In this document: piece by piece, positions 8,376-17,241 of the stretch | Numbering within the stretch: position 1 is the stretch's first letter | Layout: each line of letters opens with the position of its first letter | Origin: Bin80 sp965220935 | GTDB lineage: Bacteria > Bacteroidota > Rhodothermia > Rhodothermales > Bin80 | DNA length: 64,000 nucleotides | Reading direction: 5' to 3' | Assembly (NCBI GenBank): GCA_965220935.1 | Contig: OZ244857.1 | Span: 2,914,001-2,978,000, forward strand | Made by a program: the position numbers and the translations under genes | The notes under the pieces: model-generated | Told to the model about the DNA's origin: nothing | Database searches by the model: none | Seen by the model: only the letters and a program-made list of their open reading frames with translations

Positions 8376-9422
8376 ATGAAACAAAGCGCAGTTATACTTG
8401 CTAATGGACTTTTTGATAGCGTTTTTGCGAAAACCACGCACGGACTTATTCGCGGGCCAAGCCGATATGAGATCTTAGGGGTCATTGATCCATCGTATGC
8501 AGGCATGGATGTTGGTGCTGTGTTAGATGGACAAAACCGCGGAATCTTATTTTATCCATGCGTCTCAGAAGCGCTCCAAGATGTCCAACCGACCCACTGC
8601 GTGGTCGGGGTAGCCACGGTTGGAGGAACATTGCCACACCCATTAAAAGAAGATCTACTTACAGCGGCATCTGCGGGGCTTAATCTGGTCAATGGGTTAC
8701 ATCAATTGCTATCAGACGATGACGATCTTATGAAAATATCCAGTGTTGAAATTATTGACCTGCGTAAACCCCGGCCTGCCTCGGAGTTACATTTTTGGAC
8801 TGGAGAGATTTTTTCGATTCCTACCCCGCGTGTCGCGATTCTGGGAATGGACTGCGCAATAGGCAAGCGGACAACTGCCATGCTCATGCAGAAAGAATTC
8901 ATGCATCAGAATCTAGATGCGCAGGTCATATATACTGGGCAGACGGGTTGGCTACAGGGGCTTAAATATGGATTCATTTTTGATGCAACTCTGAATGACT
9001 TTGTCTCTGGGGAATTGGAGCATGCGATTGTGACTTGTGATCGTGAAGCATCCCCAGACATTATTCTACTGGAGGGACAATCAGCCCTTCGAAACCCAGC
9101 TGGCCCCGCTGGATCAGAATTAATCAGCTCCGCCCAATCCGCAGGTGTCATTCTGCAGCATGCACCAGCGCGCACGCACTTTGAAGATTTTGAGCACCTT
9201 GATGGTTGCTCATTACCCTCTCTGTCTGATGAGATTGAGCTGATACGCCTCTTAGGATCGGAGGTATGGGGAATTTCGCTATTTACACAGGACCTCACTG
9301 ATCGTCAGTCTATTGACATAGCGCAGCAACTTCAAATTGAGCATCAAATCCCTGTCGTGCGCCCGCTAGAAGATGGGGTGATCGGTTTAATCAACGAAAT
9401 CAAGCAAAAACTTTCCTTATGA
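8376..9422 (+). CDS. DUF1611 protein, DgcN-like (putative D-glutamate N-acetyltransferase)
   Basis: A 348-residue protein of the DUF1611 family. A Rossmann-like N-terminal half (ILGVIDPSYAGMDVGAVLDG) precedes a P-loop-type NTP-binding half with GMDCAIGKRTTAMLMQKEF (about residues 158-175) and a second conserved segment SPDIILLEGQSALRNPAGPAG. Characterised DUF1611 members (DgcN) N-acetylate D-glutamate, and the product is then epimerised by a partner enolase-superfamily enzyme (DgcA). Here the next gene is exactly such an enzyme, overlapping by 4 bp (ATGA), so the two are almost certainly co-translated. The pathway would return D-Glu from peptidoglycan or the environment to L-Glu. The family assignment is firm; the reaction is inferred from the pair. 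Confidence 0.8.
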   Translation: MKQSAVILANGLFDSVFAKTTHGLIRGPSRYEILGVIDPSYAGMDVGAVLDGQNRGILFYPCVSEALQDVQPTHCVVGVATVGGTLPHPLKEDLLTAASAGLNLVNGLHQLLSDDDDLMKISSVEIIDLRKPRPASELHFWTGEIFSIPTPRVAILGMDCAIGKRTTAMLMQKEFMHQNLDAQVIYTGQTGWLQGLKYGFIFDATLNDFVSGELEHAIVTCDREASPDIILLEGQSALRNPAGPAGSELISSAQSAGVILQHAPARTHFEDFEHLDGCSLPSLSDEIELIRLLGSEVWGISLFTQDLTDRQSIDIAQQLQIEHQIPVVRPLEDGVIGLINEIKQKLSL

Positions 9423-10477
9423 TCATTAAACATGTTGAGACATGGACTGACAGGCTTCCTCTGGCTCGCCCCTATGTGATTGCGACTCGTGAAGTAACGA
9501 CTGTAGACTTACATTTTATCCGTATAGAGAGCCATCTCGGAGTCTCTGGCTATGGTTGTGCAGCCCCAACTATGGTTACCTCAGAATGTCCTGAAGAATG
9601 CTTTCAAATCTTGGATGCCTTAGGACATGATGTTTTGATCGGGCAGAATGTACAGATGCTGAGGCCAGTAACACACCAACTACAACGCCAATGTTCTGAA
9701 TTCCCCTCGGCTTTAGCCGCTCTGGACATGGCAGTTTATGATCTTTTAGCACGTAGCATAGGGATACCTGTTGCCACCATGCTTGGCGACCCTATCAAAC
9801 CATTATCCACCTCCATTACGATTGGAATTTTGCCTCTGAATCAGACACTTGATGATGCACGCGAATACATTTCACGAGGATTCAGTTGCCTCAAGGTTAA
9901 GTTAGGACTAGACTATGACGAGGATCTGGAGCGCCTGCGCGCGCTGAGGTCAATCTGTCCTGCGAGTGTCACGATTCGAGTTGATGCAAATCAGGGATAC
10001 ACACTTGAGCAGGCACGTGACCTTTTCCGTGAATCTCATGCCTTAAATCTTGAACTTATTGAACAACCTCTTGCCAGAGCAGATGATCAAAAGATGCATC
10101 ATCTACCCAGAGAAGCTCGACAGAGAATGGCGGCAGACGAAAGCTTAATCAACTCATGTGATGCGCTTCGATTGTCCAAAGATTTGCCGTTTGGGATCTG
10201 GAATATTAAGCTTATGAAATGTGGAGGTATTACTGGTGCTCTGGCCATCGCTGATATCGCGCAAATGACTGGTATTGATTTAATGTGGGGATGCATGGAT
10301 GAGAGCGTAATCAGCATATCTGCTGCGTTGCATACAGCCTATGCATGCACCCAAACCCGATACATAGACTTAGATGGAAGTTTTGATCTATCAAGGGATA
10401 CTGCGCAGGGAGGCTTTGCCTTATCCGACGGATTTCTGCATCTTATAGATGCGCCTGGACTTGGTGTCACCCGATGA
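9419..10477 (+). CDS. Enolase-superfamily epimerase (dipeptide epimerase / DgcA-like)
   Basis: A 352-residue muconate-lactonising-enzyme-type member of the enolase superfamily, full length. The active-site residues are all visible: the KxK pair in CLKVKLG (K159, K161), metal ligands D189 (RVDANQ), E215 (IEQPL) and D240 (ADES), and the opposite base K264 (IKLMKCGG). These are the residues of L-Ala-D/L-Glu epimerases. Because it overlaps the DUF1611 gene by 4 bp, the more specific reading is the DgcA role, epimerising N-acetyl-D-glutamate, rather than free dipeptide epimerisation of cell-wall L-Ala-D-Glu. Sequence alone does not separate the two. It is last in the two-gene operon. Confidence 0.85.
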   Translation: MIIKHVETWTDRLPLARPYVIATREVTTVDLHFIRIESHLGVSGYGCAAPTMVTSECPEECFQILDALGHDVLIGQNVQMLRPVTHQLQRQCSEFPSALAALDMAVYDLLARSIGIPVATMLGDPIKPLSTSITIGILPLNQTLDDAREYISRGFSCLKVKLGLDYDEDLERLRALRSICPASVTIRVDANQGYTLEQARDLFRESHALNLELIEQPLARADDQKMHHLPREARQRMAADESLINSCDALRLSKDLPFGIWNIKLMKCGGITGALAIADIAQMTGIDLMWGCMDESVISISAALHTAYACTQTRYIDLDGSFDLSRDTAQGGFALSDGFLHLIDAPGLGVTR

Positions 10478-10848
10478 CTAGCATTGAACAACAACTACTC
10501 CATCTCAATAAAGTCATTGTATCGTAATGAAAACCGCTAGGATGTGATTTCTTGGTGAGATCATTCCGATGAATGAGATTCTGTAACCAATCATTATCCT
10601 GATATTAATTGACTAAGGTTTGGCATGCCTCTGATACTTTTAAAATGCAGCAGACACGGGTGAGTGTGTAGCCAAGAGACAGAGACTTTATGGCGATCTG
10701 GTGCTGGCATGTGTAGAATAAGATTAATTTGCCCAGTTAGTAAGATTTATCATAATACACGCACATCATCATAAATCACGGTAAGCTTGAAAAGTTCGTA
10801 TTAATTTTCTATATTACGACACTGTGCTTACCACCACACTTGCCGGTC
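10478..10848. other. Intergenic region with no recognised element
   Basis: About 370 bp between the epimerase gene and the lipoprotein pseudogene. I see no convincing ORF, tRNA-like fold or repeat. The stretch just upstream of 10849 is AT-rich and could carry the lipoprotein promoter. Confidence 0.5.
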
Positions 10849-12476
10849 ATGATTGTTTGGCATAGATATACGGTACCTTTGTTGATCTTATCAAGTGTCT
10901 TATACTTGGGTGGATGCGACCATTCATTCGTGCCACATATTGATGAAACTATCTCAGAAGAAGTGGCCTTTGAGCGAGTTCAAAGAGTGAAAGAATTTTA
11001 TCAAGCCGCGCTTGAAAAAGAACAGAGTACTCTTGCTAGTGGTGCATTCAAAATCCTAGATGATAGTAGTCATGTGTCCGAGGCCTTGAGTGACAGCGTG
11101 GTTGTAGTTGCACTGGAAGAGATGGTTAACCAGTATCCTCCTGACTGGACAACGCAGAGACATGGATACGGGTGCAGGCTATTTTTTCGCCACACTACTC
11201 GGGCCAAATGTAACAGACCTCAATCCATCGGCAACCAAAGTTCCAGTGGTGCGAATTCTGGTTGCAGATGTGGACTCTAAAGGCAATGTAATCCCAGGTT
11301 CCATGCATTTAATTGAGTTTGCAGGTCCAGATTTAGATGCGTCGCTGTATAAAGATTATGTGGATCAGTGGCTGGTGGGAGATCTTGGAAAAACACCTAG
11401 ACTGGTTGCCGAATACACGATTGGGTATGTATTCACGAATGGGTTTTTCTATCAACCAAATCAACAGCCCATAAGGGTAACAATGGCTTTGAGGCGTTTT
11501 CAGATTTCCGAAAAAACACAAACCTTTGATTTAATATGTTATACTCGTGTTGAATATGAAGAAAGCTGCTTGGTTGCAGTTGAGCCCCCTATGGGTTCTG
11601 TCTGTGAATTAATTGGCTATCCCCGTACTACCTGTGTGTTAGTTCCTCGCGGTGGAGGGAGCGGGGGAGGTGATCACGAGTGCAGTAGAGGGGGTAGACC
11701 TTGTGGCGGTAGCGGAGGCAGCGGTAACGGGGATTCTGGGGATAAAGATGAGGAGGACACTTTGGAGATTACGGTATCTTGCCCCAAGTCGATTATTCGG
11801 GGCAGTCTGGTAAAATGTCAGATCATTTTGGAGGGCGATTCTGAGGATGTGAAAAATTTAGTCTTTAAATGGTCATCTAGCTGGGGGCCTAGTCATACCG
11901 GTCGGTCGTGGGAAGGTGTGGCTACCGACGATGCCACTCTATCAGTGGCAACCGACACCTGGACTCATAAAGAAACAATCACTGTCAACAGTAGAAACTG
12001 GCGTGCTCCAGCTCCATTGGATGCAAAGATTGGCTATAAAAATGACCTGAATCGCGGACAGGGAGGTGAATATGTGATATTCGTTACTATACCCGAGAGT
12101 GGGGCTGGAACGGGTCCTTGGAATGAACGCTATTATGTTAAGAGTGCCCCCGTAATTAGAGGTGAACTTTTTATATCAAAAAACTATGACACCAGAGTGA
12201 TTGGACGATTAACCCGCCCGAGATATCGATTCAGCTATAGTGATCTTCCCCAAGAGGCAAAATCCGCTTGCCCCCAGTCTAAATCTTTCAGAAGTTCCTA
12301 TGTAAGTTATTGGTATTTCAATACTCAGTGCGGAACTGCAAGTATTTGGGAAGACGTATCAGATCAAATAATGGATCATGAAAAAAAACATCAGGAGGGT
12401 TATAATAATTGCTTACAAAGTGCAACAACTTCTAAGTTTTTTACTGATTTAGAAAAATTGAGGGGTTGTCCGAAAA

Positions 12477-13853
12477 TTAGTTGACGTTCGGAATTCTTAT
12501 CCGATTAGAGATAGACTTCATTTGCTCTTTATGTACAGATTCTGTTGAATCCATAGGGGGTATCTTGTGTTCATTTTGCCTCGGGTTGGGTGCTTTCTCC
12601 ATGGATGGCACCCGCTCCAGAAGTGCTTTCTGCAGCGTTGGCAGATGACTGGATCCAGCAATGGGGTTGAAGTTCTGCTCGCTCTTGATGATGGACATGG
12701 CAATCCATCGGTGATACTGACTTGAGTTCACCCAGCGTTTGATCCGCTTGAGGTTCGCTTCAAGCTCGCTATTGATGCTCTCAATGATATTGGTCGTCTG
12801 GAAACTCCTTCCCAATTCGTCCACCACTCCGAGTTTTTGGAGTGTCAGGGTTTCTTCTAAGCCTTCCCGCAAGCTCTTGGCGGCCATGCCTTCTCCTTCT
12901 TTGTCCAGCGTATCACAGAGGGTGTCCAACTTCTGCTTGGCTTCGTCATACTCTGTGGTCTTATACGCATCATTGAGTTTCGATTTGATACGTTGTTTTG
13001 ACGCTTGCCTCACTTTCCCGAGCACATTCTCCCGTTTGTGCCAGGTGCAACGTTGCACCTGAGCATACTCCCCAAAGACATCCTCGACCGCTTTACGAAG
13101 TCCTTTGGCTCCATCAATGCAGACCAGCAGTCCCTTCTCATAACGCAAGCCGCGTTCAATCAGATTCAACAATAACCCCTCAACGGCCTCAGCATTCTCC
13201 GTCGTCGCCTCTACGAATCCCAGAACGCGCTTCTGTCCCTCTTCGGTAATACCCACACAGTGCAAGATTTGGCGTTCACGCATATATTTGCCGTCAATCA
13301 TGAGGACCACATACGTTTCGGATCCGATCTGGCGCCGTTCAAACGCTTCCAACTCTCGCGTACTTTGCTCAATGAATGCCTCACTGACCGAGGATTTGAA
13401 GGGAGCAATGCCATTGATGAAGGCACGGACCACTTTGCGATAATTACGCTGCGTGAGTCCATAGAAGACCTGATTGGTCAAATGCTCTTGTTGCTTCGGT
13501 GGCAGTTTACGCAACTTCTGATAGCGTTGGAGAGGAACCTCTTTCTTGGTCACCCTATCGCGGACACGGGGGACTCGGATCGGCAGTCGCTCCCCTTGAA
13601 TCTTGATGGAGCCTGGATTGGATCCCCACCGTTGATAGCGCCCCTCATGGACATCGTCATGCTTCGCGTACGCTCCACATAAATGCTCCACTTCATTGTC
13701 AATTAACAGCAGGGCAAGGATCTCCTGCGCCATTGTGACATAATCATCCACTAACTTCCCTGCGCTGACATCATCTTGAAGCTCTTCTTCAAAGAGCTCC
13801 ATAAAGCCATTGTCTCGTTCGGGGAGACCTTGTCGATAGGTTGTTTTCATCAA
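12477..13853 (-). CDS. IS256/mutator-family transposase, copy 1
   Basis: A 458-residue transposase. The N-terminal ~170 residues are a DNA-binding region with an SNPGSIKIQGERLPIRVPRV segment. The catalytic core has D187 (VVLMIDGKY), D247 (LLVCIDGAKG) and E358 (TTNIIESIN), the DDE triad of the family, with the typical RCTWHKRENV block (about 268-277) between the second D and E. The stop lies inside the left terminal repeat. It cuts and joins the element ends. It is translated downstream of the 341-residue gene with a ~90-bp gap. It appears fully intact and identical in sequence to the 46-49 kb copy, so it is probably active. Confidence 0.92.
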   Translation of the reverse strand: MMKTTYRQGLPERDNGFMELFEEELQDDVSAGKLVDDYVTMAQEILALLLIDNEVEHLCGAYAKHDDVHEGRYQRWGSNPGSIKIQGERLPIRVPRVRDRVTKKEVPLQRYQKLRKLPPKQQEHLTNQVFYGLTQRNYRKVVRAFINGIAPFKSSVSEAFIEQSTRELEAFERRQIGSETYVVLMIDGKYMRERQILHCVGITEEGQKRVLGFVEATTENAEAVEGLLLNLIERGLRYEKGLLVCIDGAKGLRKAVEDVFGEYAQVQRCTWHKRENVLGKVRQASKQRIKSKLNDAYKTTEYDEAKQKLDTLCDTLDKEGEGMAAKSLREGLEETLTLQKLGVVDELGRSFQTTNIIESINSELEANLKRIKRWVNSSQYHRWIAMSIIKSEQNFNPIAGSSHLPTLQKALLERVPSMEKAPNPRQNEHKIPPMDSTESVHKEQMKSISNRIRIPNVN

Positions 13854-13943
13854 ATTGGGTAGATTAAAGAGTAAAAAGAGAAACAGAAACGACAGAACCT
13901 ATGGGTTTTTGTCGTTCTTGCTGGCAACGTCTGGAGAGATCCA

Positions 13944-14969
13944 TCATGTGGAAGGAAACAGAGACGTTTGCATGGAAGAAAGATACGAAGCATGAGCGAG
14001 TCGATGCATCTTTGATTCGCGTTCCAGCAGCAACAGTGCGAGTTGTGCACGACGCGACTGGGGAGACAGCCAGTGACGGATGCCTCGCAGTCGCTGATTC
14101 ACATACTGCACGGTATGGGTAACGCAAGAGGTTGTGCGCAGACTGCGACTCAAGTGCTCATACCGTCCGGTTTGATGCAAGGTCAGACATAGATCCAGAT
14201 CCTTGAACAGACGCTGGGCAGCCGAACGATTCCATCGCAGGAGGCGGTCATGAATCCGCAAGAGCGCCTCCCGTGCCTGTTTGGCATCAGGAATGGAGAA
14301 GGCACGGTTGATCTGCCCCCGCATCTGGGTTTGTTGCTCCTCGGTGAGAACACTTACGATCCGTTCACGCTTGTGCAGATGGCAATGCTGCAGGCGAATG
14401 CGCTCACCACCCAGGTCCATTAACACCTGATCCAGCGTGACGGTGACGGGGGTGATACAAAGCAGTCCATCGTCAAGCGACAGTCCACGATGGAGAAGCG
14501 ACGCAAACAAATGCGTCACACGGGCGATATTCTGTGCGGAGGCCTGCTCAAATCCTAACATACGCCGATCGCCTTCCAAAGTAGAGCCCATACACAGCAA
14601 GAAGGGTGCACCCCAGACGCGTAGCACATCCATCCACAACACGGCATAGGTCTCTTCGTCAAGACGGCGGTGATCAAAGACTTCCAGCGCCTCCATGCGA
14701 ATCTGATGGAGATCGGACTCATCCCCATATTCGGGGAAACTGGGCGACGACAAAGGCGCTGTCGATGTCTCTTCTTCTGGATCTGCATGAATGGGTTCTT
14801 GAGCAGAATCAGACGTAGTGTCAAGAGCACTGGGCATGCCAAGATCGTGCGTGAGGTGCTGGATCAAGTCACTACAGTGGCGTAACAGAGACACGCGTAA
14901 CTGTTGCCCAGAGACCCCAGCTTCTTCCAAGGTCTGCTGTAACTGTCCAAAATCTTCAGGTAATAGCAT
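13944..14969 (-). CDS. Transposase-like accessory protein lacking the DDE triad, copy 1
   Basis: A 341-residue protein encoded ahead of the transposase inside the same element. From residue ~105 it aligns with the transposase core: ETYAVLWMD / ETYVVLMID, RRMLGFEQASAQN / KRVLGFVEATTEN, LQHCHLHKRERI / VQRCTWHKRENV, and LRTTSCVTHTVQYVNQRLRG / FQTTNIIESINSELEAN. Only the first acidic residue remains (D114); the second D is T173 and the catalytic E is T284. It therefore cannot be a working DDE transposase by itself, yet the reading frame is intact in both copies. The N-terminal part is acidic and low-complexity (about residues 50-85). It may be a regulatory or structural partner of the transposase; this is inference. 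Confidence 0.8.
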   Translation of the reverse strand: MLLPEDFGQLQQTLEEAGVSGQQLRVSLLRHCSDLIQHLTHDLGMPSALDTTSDSAQEPIHADPEEETSTAPLSSPSFPEYGDESDLHQIRMEALEVFDHRRLDEETYAVLWMDVLRVWGAPFLLCMGSTLEGDRRMLGFEQASAQNIARVTHLFASLLHRGLSLDDGLLCITPVTVTLDQVLMDLGGERIRLQHCHLHKRERIVSVLTEEQQTQMRGQINRAFSIPDAKQAREALLRIHDRLLRWNRSAAQRLFKDLDLCLTLHQTGRYEHLSRSLRTTSCVTHTVQYVNQRLRGIRHWLSPQSRRAQLALLLLERESKMHRLAHASYLSSMQTSLFPST

Positions 14970-15283
14970 GAGTTAATGTTGATAATATGGAATGGATAAG
15001 GATACCAGTAGATGGTTCCCAGAATATTGAACGTCAACTAATTTTCGGACAACCCCAAAATTGACAGGTAGCAAGTCAGTAATTAACAGTGAACTGACAG
15101 ATGCCACTGGTATATGGATGGTATACTATAAGAAGCTCTCTAAAGCTGGCAGTTATGCAGGCCAAACGCGTTCAATGGCTCCCTTCTTTTATAACCCTAA
15201 TAAATGGGTCTATCGCACGCGCGTTGGAGGTACTCACCCCTATGCTCCAACAACTTGTTAACTCACTTACTCAATCATTACAA

Positions 15284-16015
15284 ATGAACACTTTTTTTTC
15301 TTTTTATTCATCACCGATCATCTGTATGGTGTTTGTTCTTCTCCAGATGACTTTCTTACCCAAACAGTCAAGTGCACAGAACTCAAGCACTCAAGATCCT
15401 CAAGGAGGCATGGTTTTTGAAAAAGGGGTATGGAGAGCTCCCAGTGCCCAGGAATCATTGCATGCACTCTTGGAACTGGGTAACGAATGGGGAATCAAGC
15501 ATAAATTTGGACAAACACATGAAACGTATGACTTATTGACTGCAGTGATTCAACAAGGGTTAGAACCTCAACCTAGAACTGATTTGGATGCATTCGTAGA
15601 GGATCTTTTTGAAGTATGGATATCCGAATCTGGTTGGAGGGGGCAGATTGCTGAGTGGGCAATAACTGATGCCGGGGCAAGCCGATATTATGATGGAACT
15701 CCATACCTTGGTGTAATGAACAAGCTCATTGATATGTACGAGTCAATAGGTGATAACTCTCATCGTTTCTCATCCACATATATACTGTCAATCCTCTCAC
15801 AGGGGTGGGGGATCAGCTATGTGTGGGATGTATTCAACTCCACGGATAAGCCTCCAGTTTGCTCCAAAACAAGTGTTTTCGCCATAGACAATCCGTGTCC
15901 AAACCTGTCTCCATGGTGTGACGCAGGAGAATATTTGATTGGATTGGCAGGGGGGCCTGACAAAGACGAATGGGAAAATCTCTGTCAATGGGTGGTGTAC
16001 ACCACCTTTGATTAA
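15284..16015 (+). CDS. Secreted protein of unknown function
   Basis: Starting at the ATG at 15284 (MNTFFSFYSSPIICMVFVLL...) gives a clear signal peptide ending near KQSSAQ and a 243-residue protein. The longer frame opening at 15101 overlaps the upstream gene and has no signal, so I reject it. The mature part has no motif I recognise: an acidic, aromatic-rich globular sequence with four late cysteines (PPVCSKT, NPCPNLSPWCD, ENLCQW) that may pair. It begins 22 bp after the end of the broken lipoprotein gene on the same strand, so both were probably one operon, now separated from its promoter by the IS. Confidence 0.65.
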   Translation: MNTFFSFYSSPIICMVFVLLQMTFLPKQSSAQNSSTQDPQGGMVFEKGVWRAPSAQESLHALLELGNEWGIKHKFGQTHETYDLLTAVIQQGLEPQPRTDLDAFVEDLFEVWISESGWRGQIAEWAITDAGASRYYDGTPYLGVMNKLIDMYESIGDNSHRFSSTYILSILSQGWGISYVWDVFNSTDKPPVCSKTSVFAIDNPCPNLSPWCDAGEYLIGLAGGPDKDEWENLCQWVVYTTFD

Positions 16016-16049
16016 AGTTATAAGGTTTTTTCAAAACTGACGAATTCGG

Positions 16050-17026
16050 ACTAGAGTTATCTTTACTCAACATCCCGTCCACCACAATTATCTGATCCAA
16101 ATCAAACCGCTCACGGAGCTTGGTCATGGCAGGTTCCAGCGTCTTTACATCGGTGGTATTGCCAGCTCGTAGGTCACTGGAAGCCCCTCTTTGGTTTGAA
16201 TCAACGCCAATACCACCTGAACCCTTTGTGGCTTTCCATCTTTACTCTATCCCTTCTTGCGCAGCTCATCTGAATTCTCGCTGGCAAAACTCAGCGTTGT
16301 AACATCAAAAAAGAGCACCGTTAACTTTCCCCCAAGCCGTCCCAACGTTTGATCTGATATACGTTGCTTGAACGCCATCATCGGTGACCGCATCCATCAT
16401 CCTGTAAAACTTCTCCACCTCAACCCCCGCATCCTTAGACATCTTTCGGCTATGGCCCAGTTTACTCTCCCTAGGTGTGGCCAGACGCAGTAACACCGCC
16501 TGCAAGCGTCGCGCCATCAAGAATCAAACACCTCTGCAAACCCCATCTGATCATACCGCTCACCTCATGAAAGCCCAAACATATCCGTCGTATCTCATGA
16601 AACTTCCGCGCATCCTTTATCACCAGAGTCTTATCCTCGCGCTTCTTCTTTCTGGCTGCCACCACCTCATCCACATACGACTCTGCGGGAAATAATGTGG
16701 GATGGCGCGCCTCTTGGATCCGCGCCAGTTCCAGATAGGCGATTTTGACCAGCCCATCCACCGCATCTGGATGCACACTTCCCATGTGCCGAATCATGCG
16801 AATCCGCCTGATTGTGGTAACTCTCAACAATCTGGACTGCAATGTTTTTAGTAGTTTTACGCTTGAGTTCTCTGATAAACATGAGCACCTATATTTACAC
16901 ATATACGACATAAAAACCAAAATTCCAAAACTGAACACTACACACCAAAATCGCCGAAAAACCGCCCGAAAAGCTATATAAATAAGGGGTTTAAAATCTC
17001 AAAAATCTAAAACCGTCGAAGTCGGG
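16050..17026 (-). mobile_element. IS1634-type element, 3' half lost (copy A)
   Basis: Closely similar to the right part of the IS1634-type element at 41167-45000. The outer end is complete (AACCGTCGAAGTCGGG, ending 17026), but sequence beyond the LSKDN segment of the transposase is missing at the left near 16050. The remaining transposase (pieces on the minus strand from 16938 down to ~16060) carries several frameshifts and small deletions. The fragments read MLMFIRELKRKTTKNIAVQIVE, then HGSVHPDAVDG / LARIQEARHPTLFPAESYVDEVV, then LGHSRKMSKDAGVEV, and RERFDLDQIIVV. It is non-functional. Confidence 0.75.
16058..16888 (-). pseudogene. IS1634-family transposase fragment
   Basis: The N-terminal and central parts of an IS1634-type transposase in at least three frames, best seen by comparison with 41368-42903. 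The FDVTTLSF block of the reference copy is represented here by frameshifted sequence, and the C-terminal YREKK-type region is gone. It encodes no working protein. Confidence 0.7.
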
Positions 17027-17141
17027 ATTAACGGTCTGTCGTATGTTTATTGACAATTTTCCGTATATTAAGTTGGCAATCTGCCGTATAGTATCTTGAC
17101 GATTGGACGTATAATATCTTGACGATTGGACGATATAAACG
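17027..17141. repeat. Five 23-bp tandem repeats upstream of hslV
   Basis: Five consecutive ~23-bp units begin at about 17027, 17050, 17073, 17096 and 17119. Units 4 and 5 are nearly identical (TTGACGATTGGACG then TATAATATC or ATATAAACG); units 1-3 are diverged but keep TTgrC..(c/g)CGTATA. The array starts right at the end of the IS1634 fragment and ends ~100 bp before the hslV ATG. A two-helical-turn period suggests repeated protein-binding sites on one face of the DNA. The units also contain TTGAC and TATAAT-like words, but 8 bp apart, not at promoter spacing. The function is not known. Confidence 0.65.
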
Positions 17142-17241
17142 TAGATTTACAACTCTCCTCTACTATTCAAACATCTTATCGCTCTATCAGTTAGATCAGG
17201 ATAACAAATTAACTTAATTAGATATCATCAAATATTAATTT

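Larger units (their letters stand above)
12462..15056 (-). mobile_element. IS256-type insertion sequence with two ORFs, copy 1
   Basis: A complete 2595-bp element with perfect 28-bp terminal inverted repeats (GGGGTTGTCCGAAAATTAGT at the left end) and an 8-bp target duplication AAAATTGA (12454-12461 and 15057-15064), as expected of the IS256/mutator family. On the minus strand it encodes a 341-residue protein first and then the 458-residue DDE transposase. A second copy in opposite orientation is at 46177-48772; I noticed only two differences between them (one substitution just before the transposase start and one 1-bp indel between the genes). Such identity implies very recent transposition. 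Confidence 0.92.
10849..15261 (+). pseudogene. Lipoprotein gene with HEKKH motif, frameshifted and split by an IS256-type element
   Basis: The start at 10849 gives a lipoprotein signal (LLILSSVLYLGGC) ending in a lipobox cysteine. The frame breaks at about 11155-11165 and continues in the next frame through 12461 (TGAGYFFATLLGPNV...). There the element 12462-15056 is inserted with an 8-bp duplication, AAAATTGA. Removing it restores the frame: DLEKL continues as TGSKSVINSEL... to a stop at 15261. The rebuilt protein has ~600 residues, with a low-complexity Gly/Ser/Asp-rich linker (about GGGSGGGD..GGSGGSGNGDSGD), an Ig-like central part and IMDHEKKHQEGYNN near the end. HEKKH fits the HExxH zinc-protease pattern but stands alone as evidence. 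I do not recognise the family. Confidence 0.75.

Noticed and set aside
13260..13682. A 140-codon plus-strand frame (and its twin at 47552-47974)
   Set aside because: Antisense to the intact IS256-type transposase; appears twice only because the element does.
15101..15283. Longer start of the secreted protein at 15284
   Set aside because: The extension overlaps the upstream lipoprotein frame and hides the signal peptide.
17027..17141. Tandem repeats as a CRISPR array
   Set aside because: The 23-bp units follow each other with no spacers, and no cas gene is in the window.
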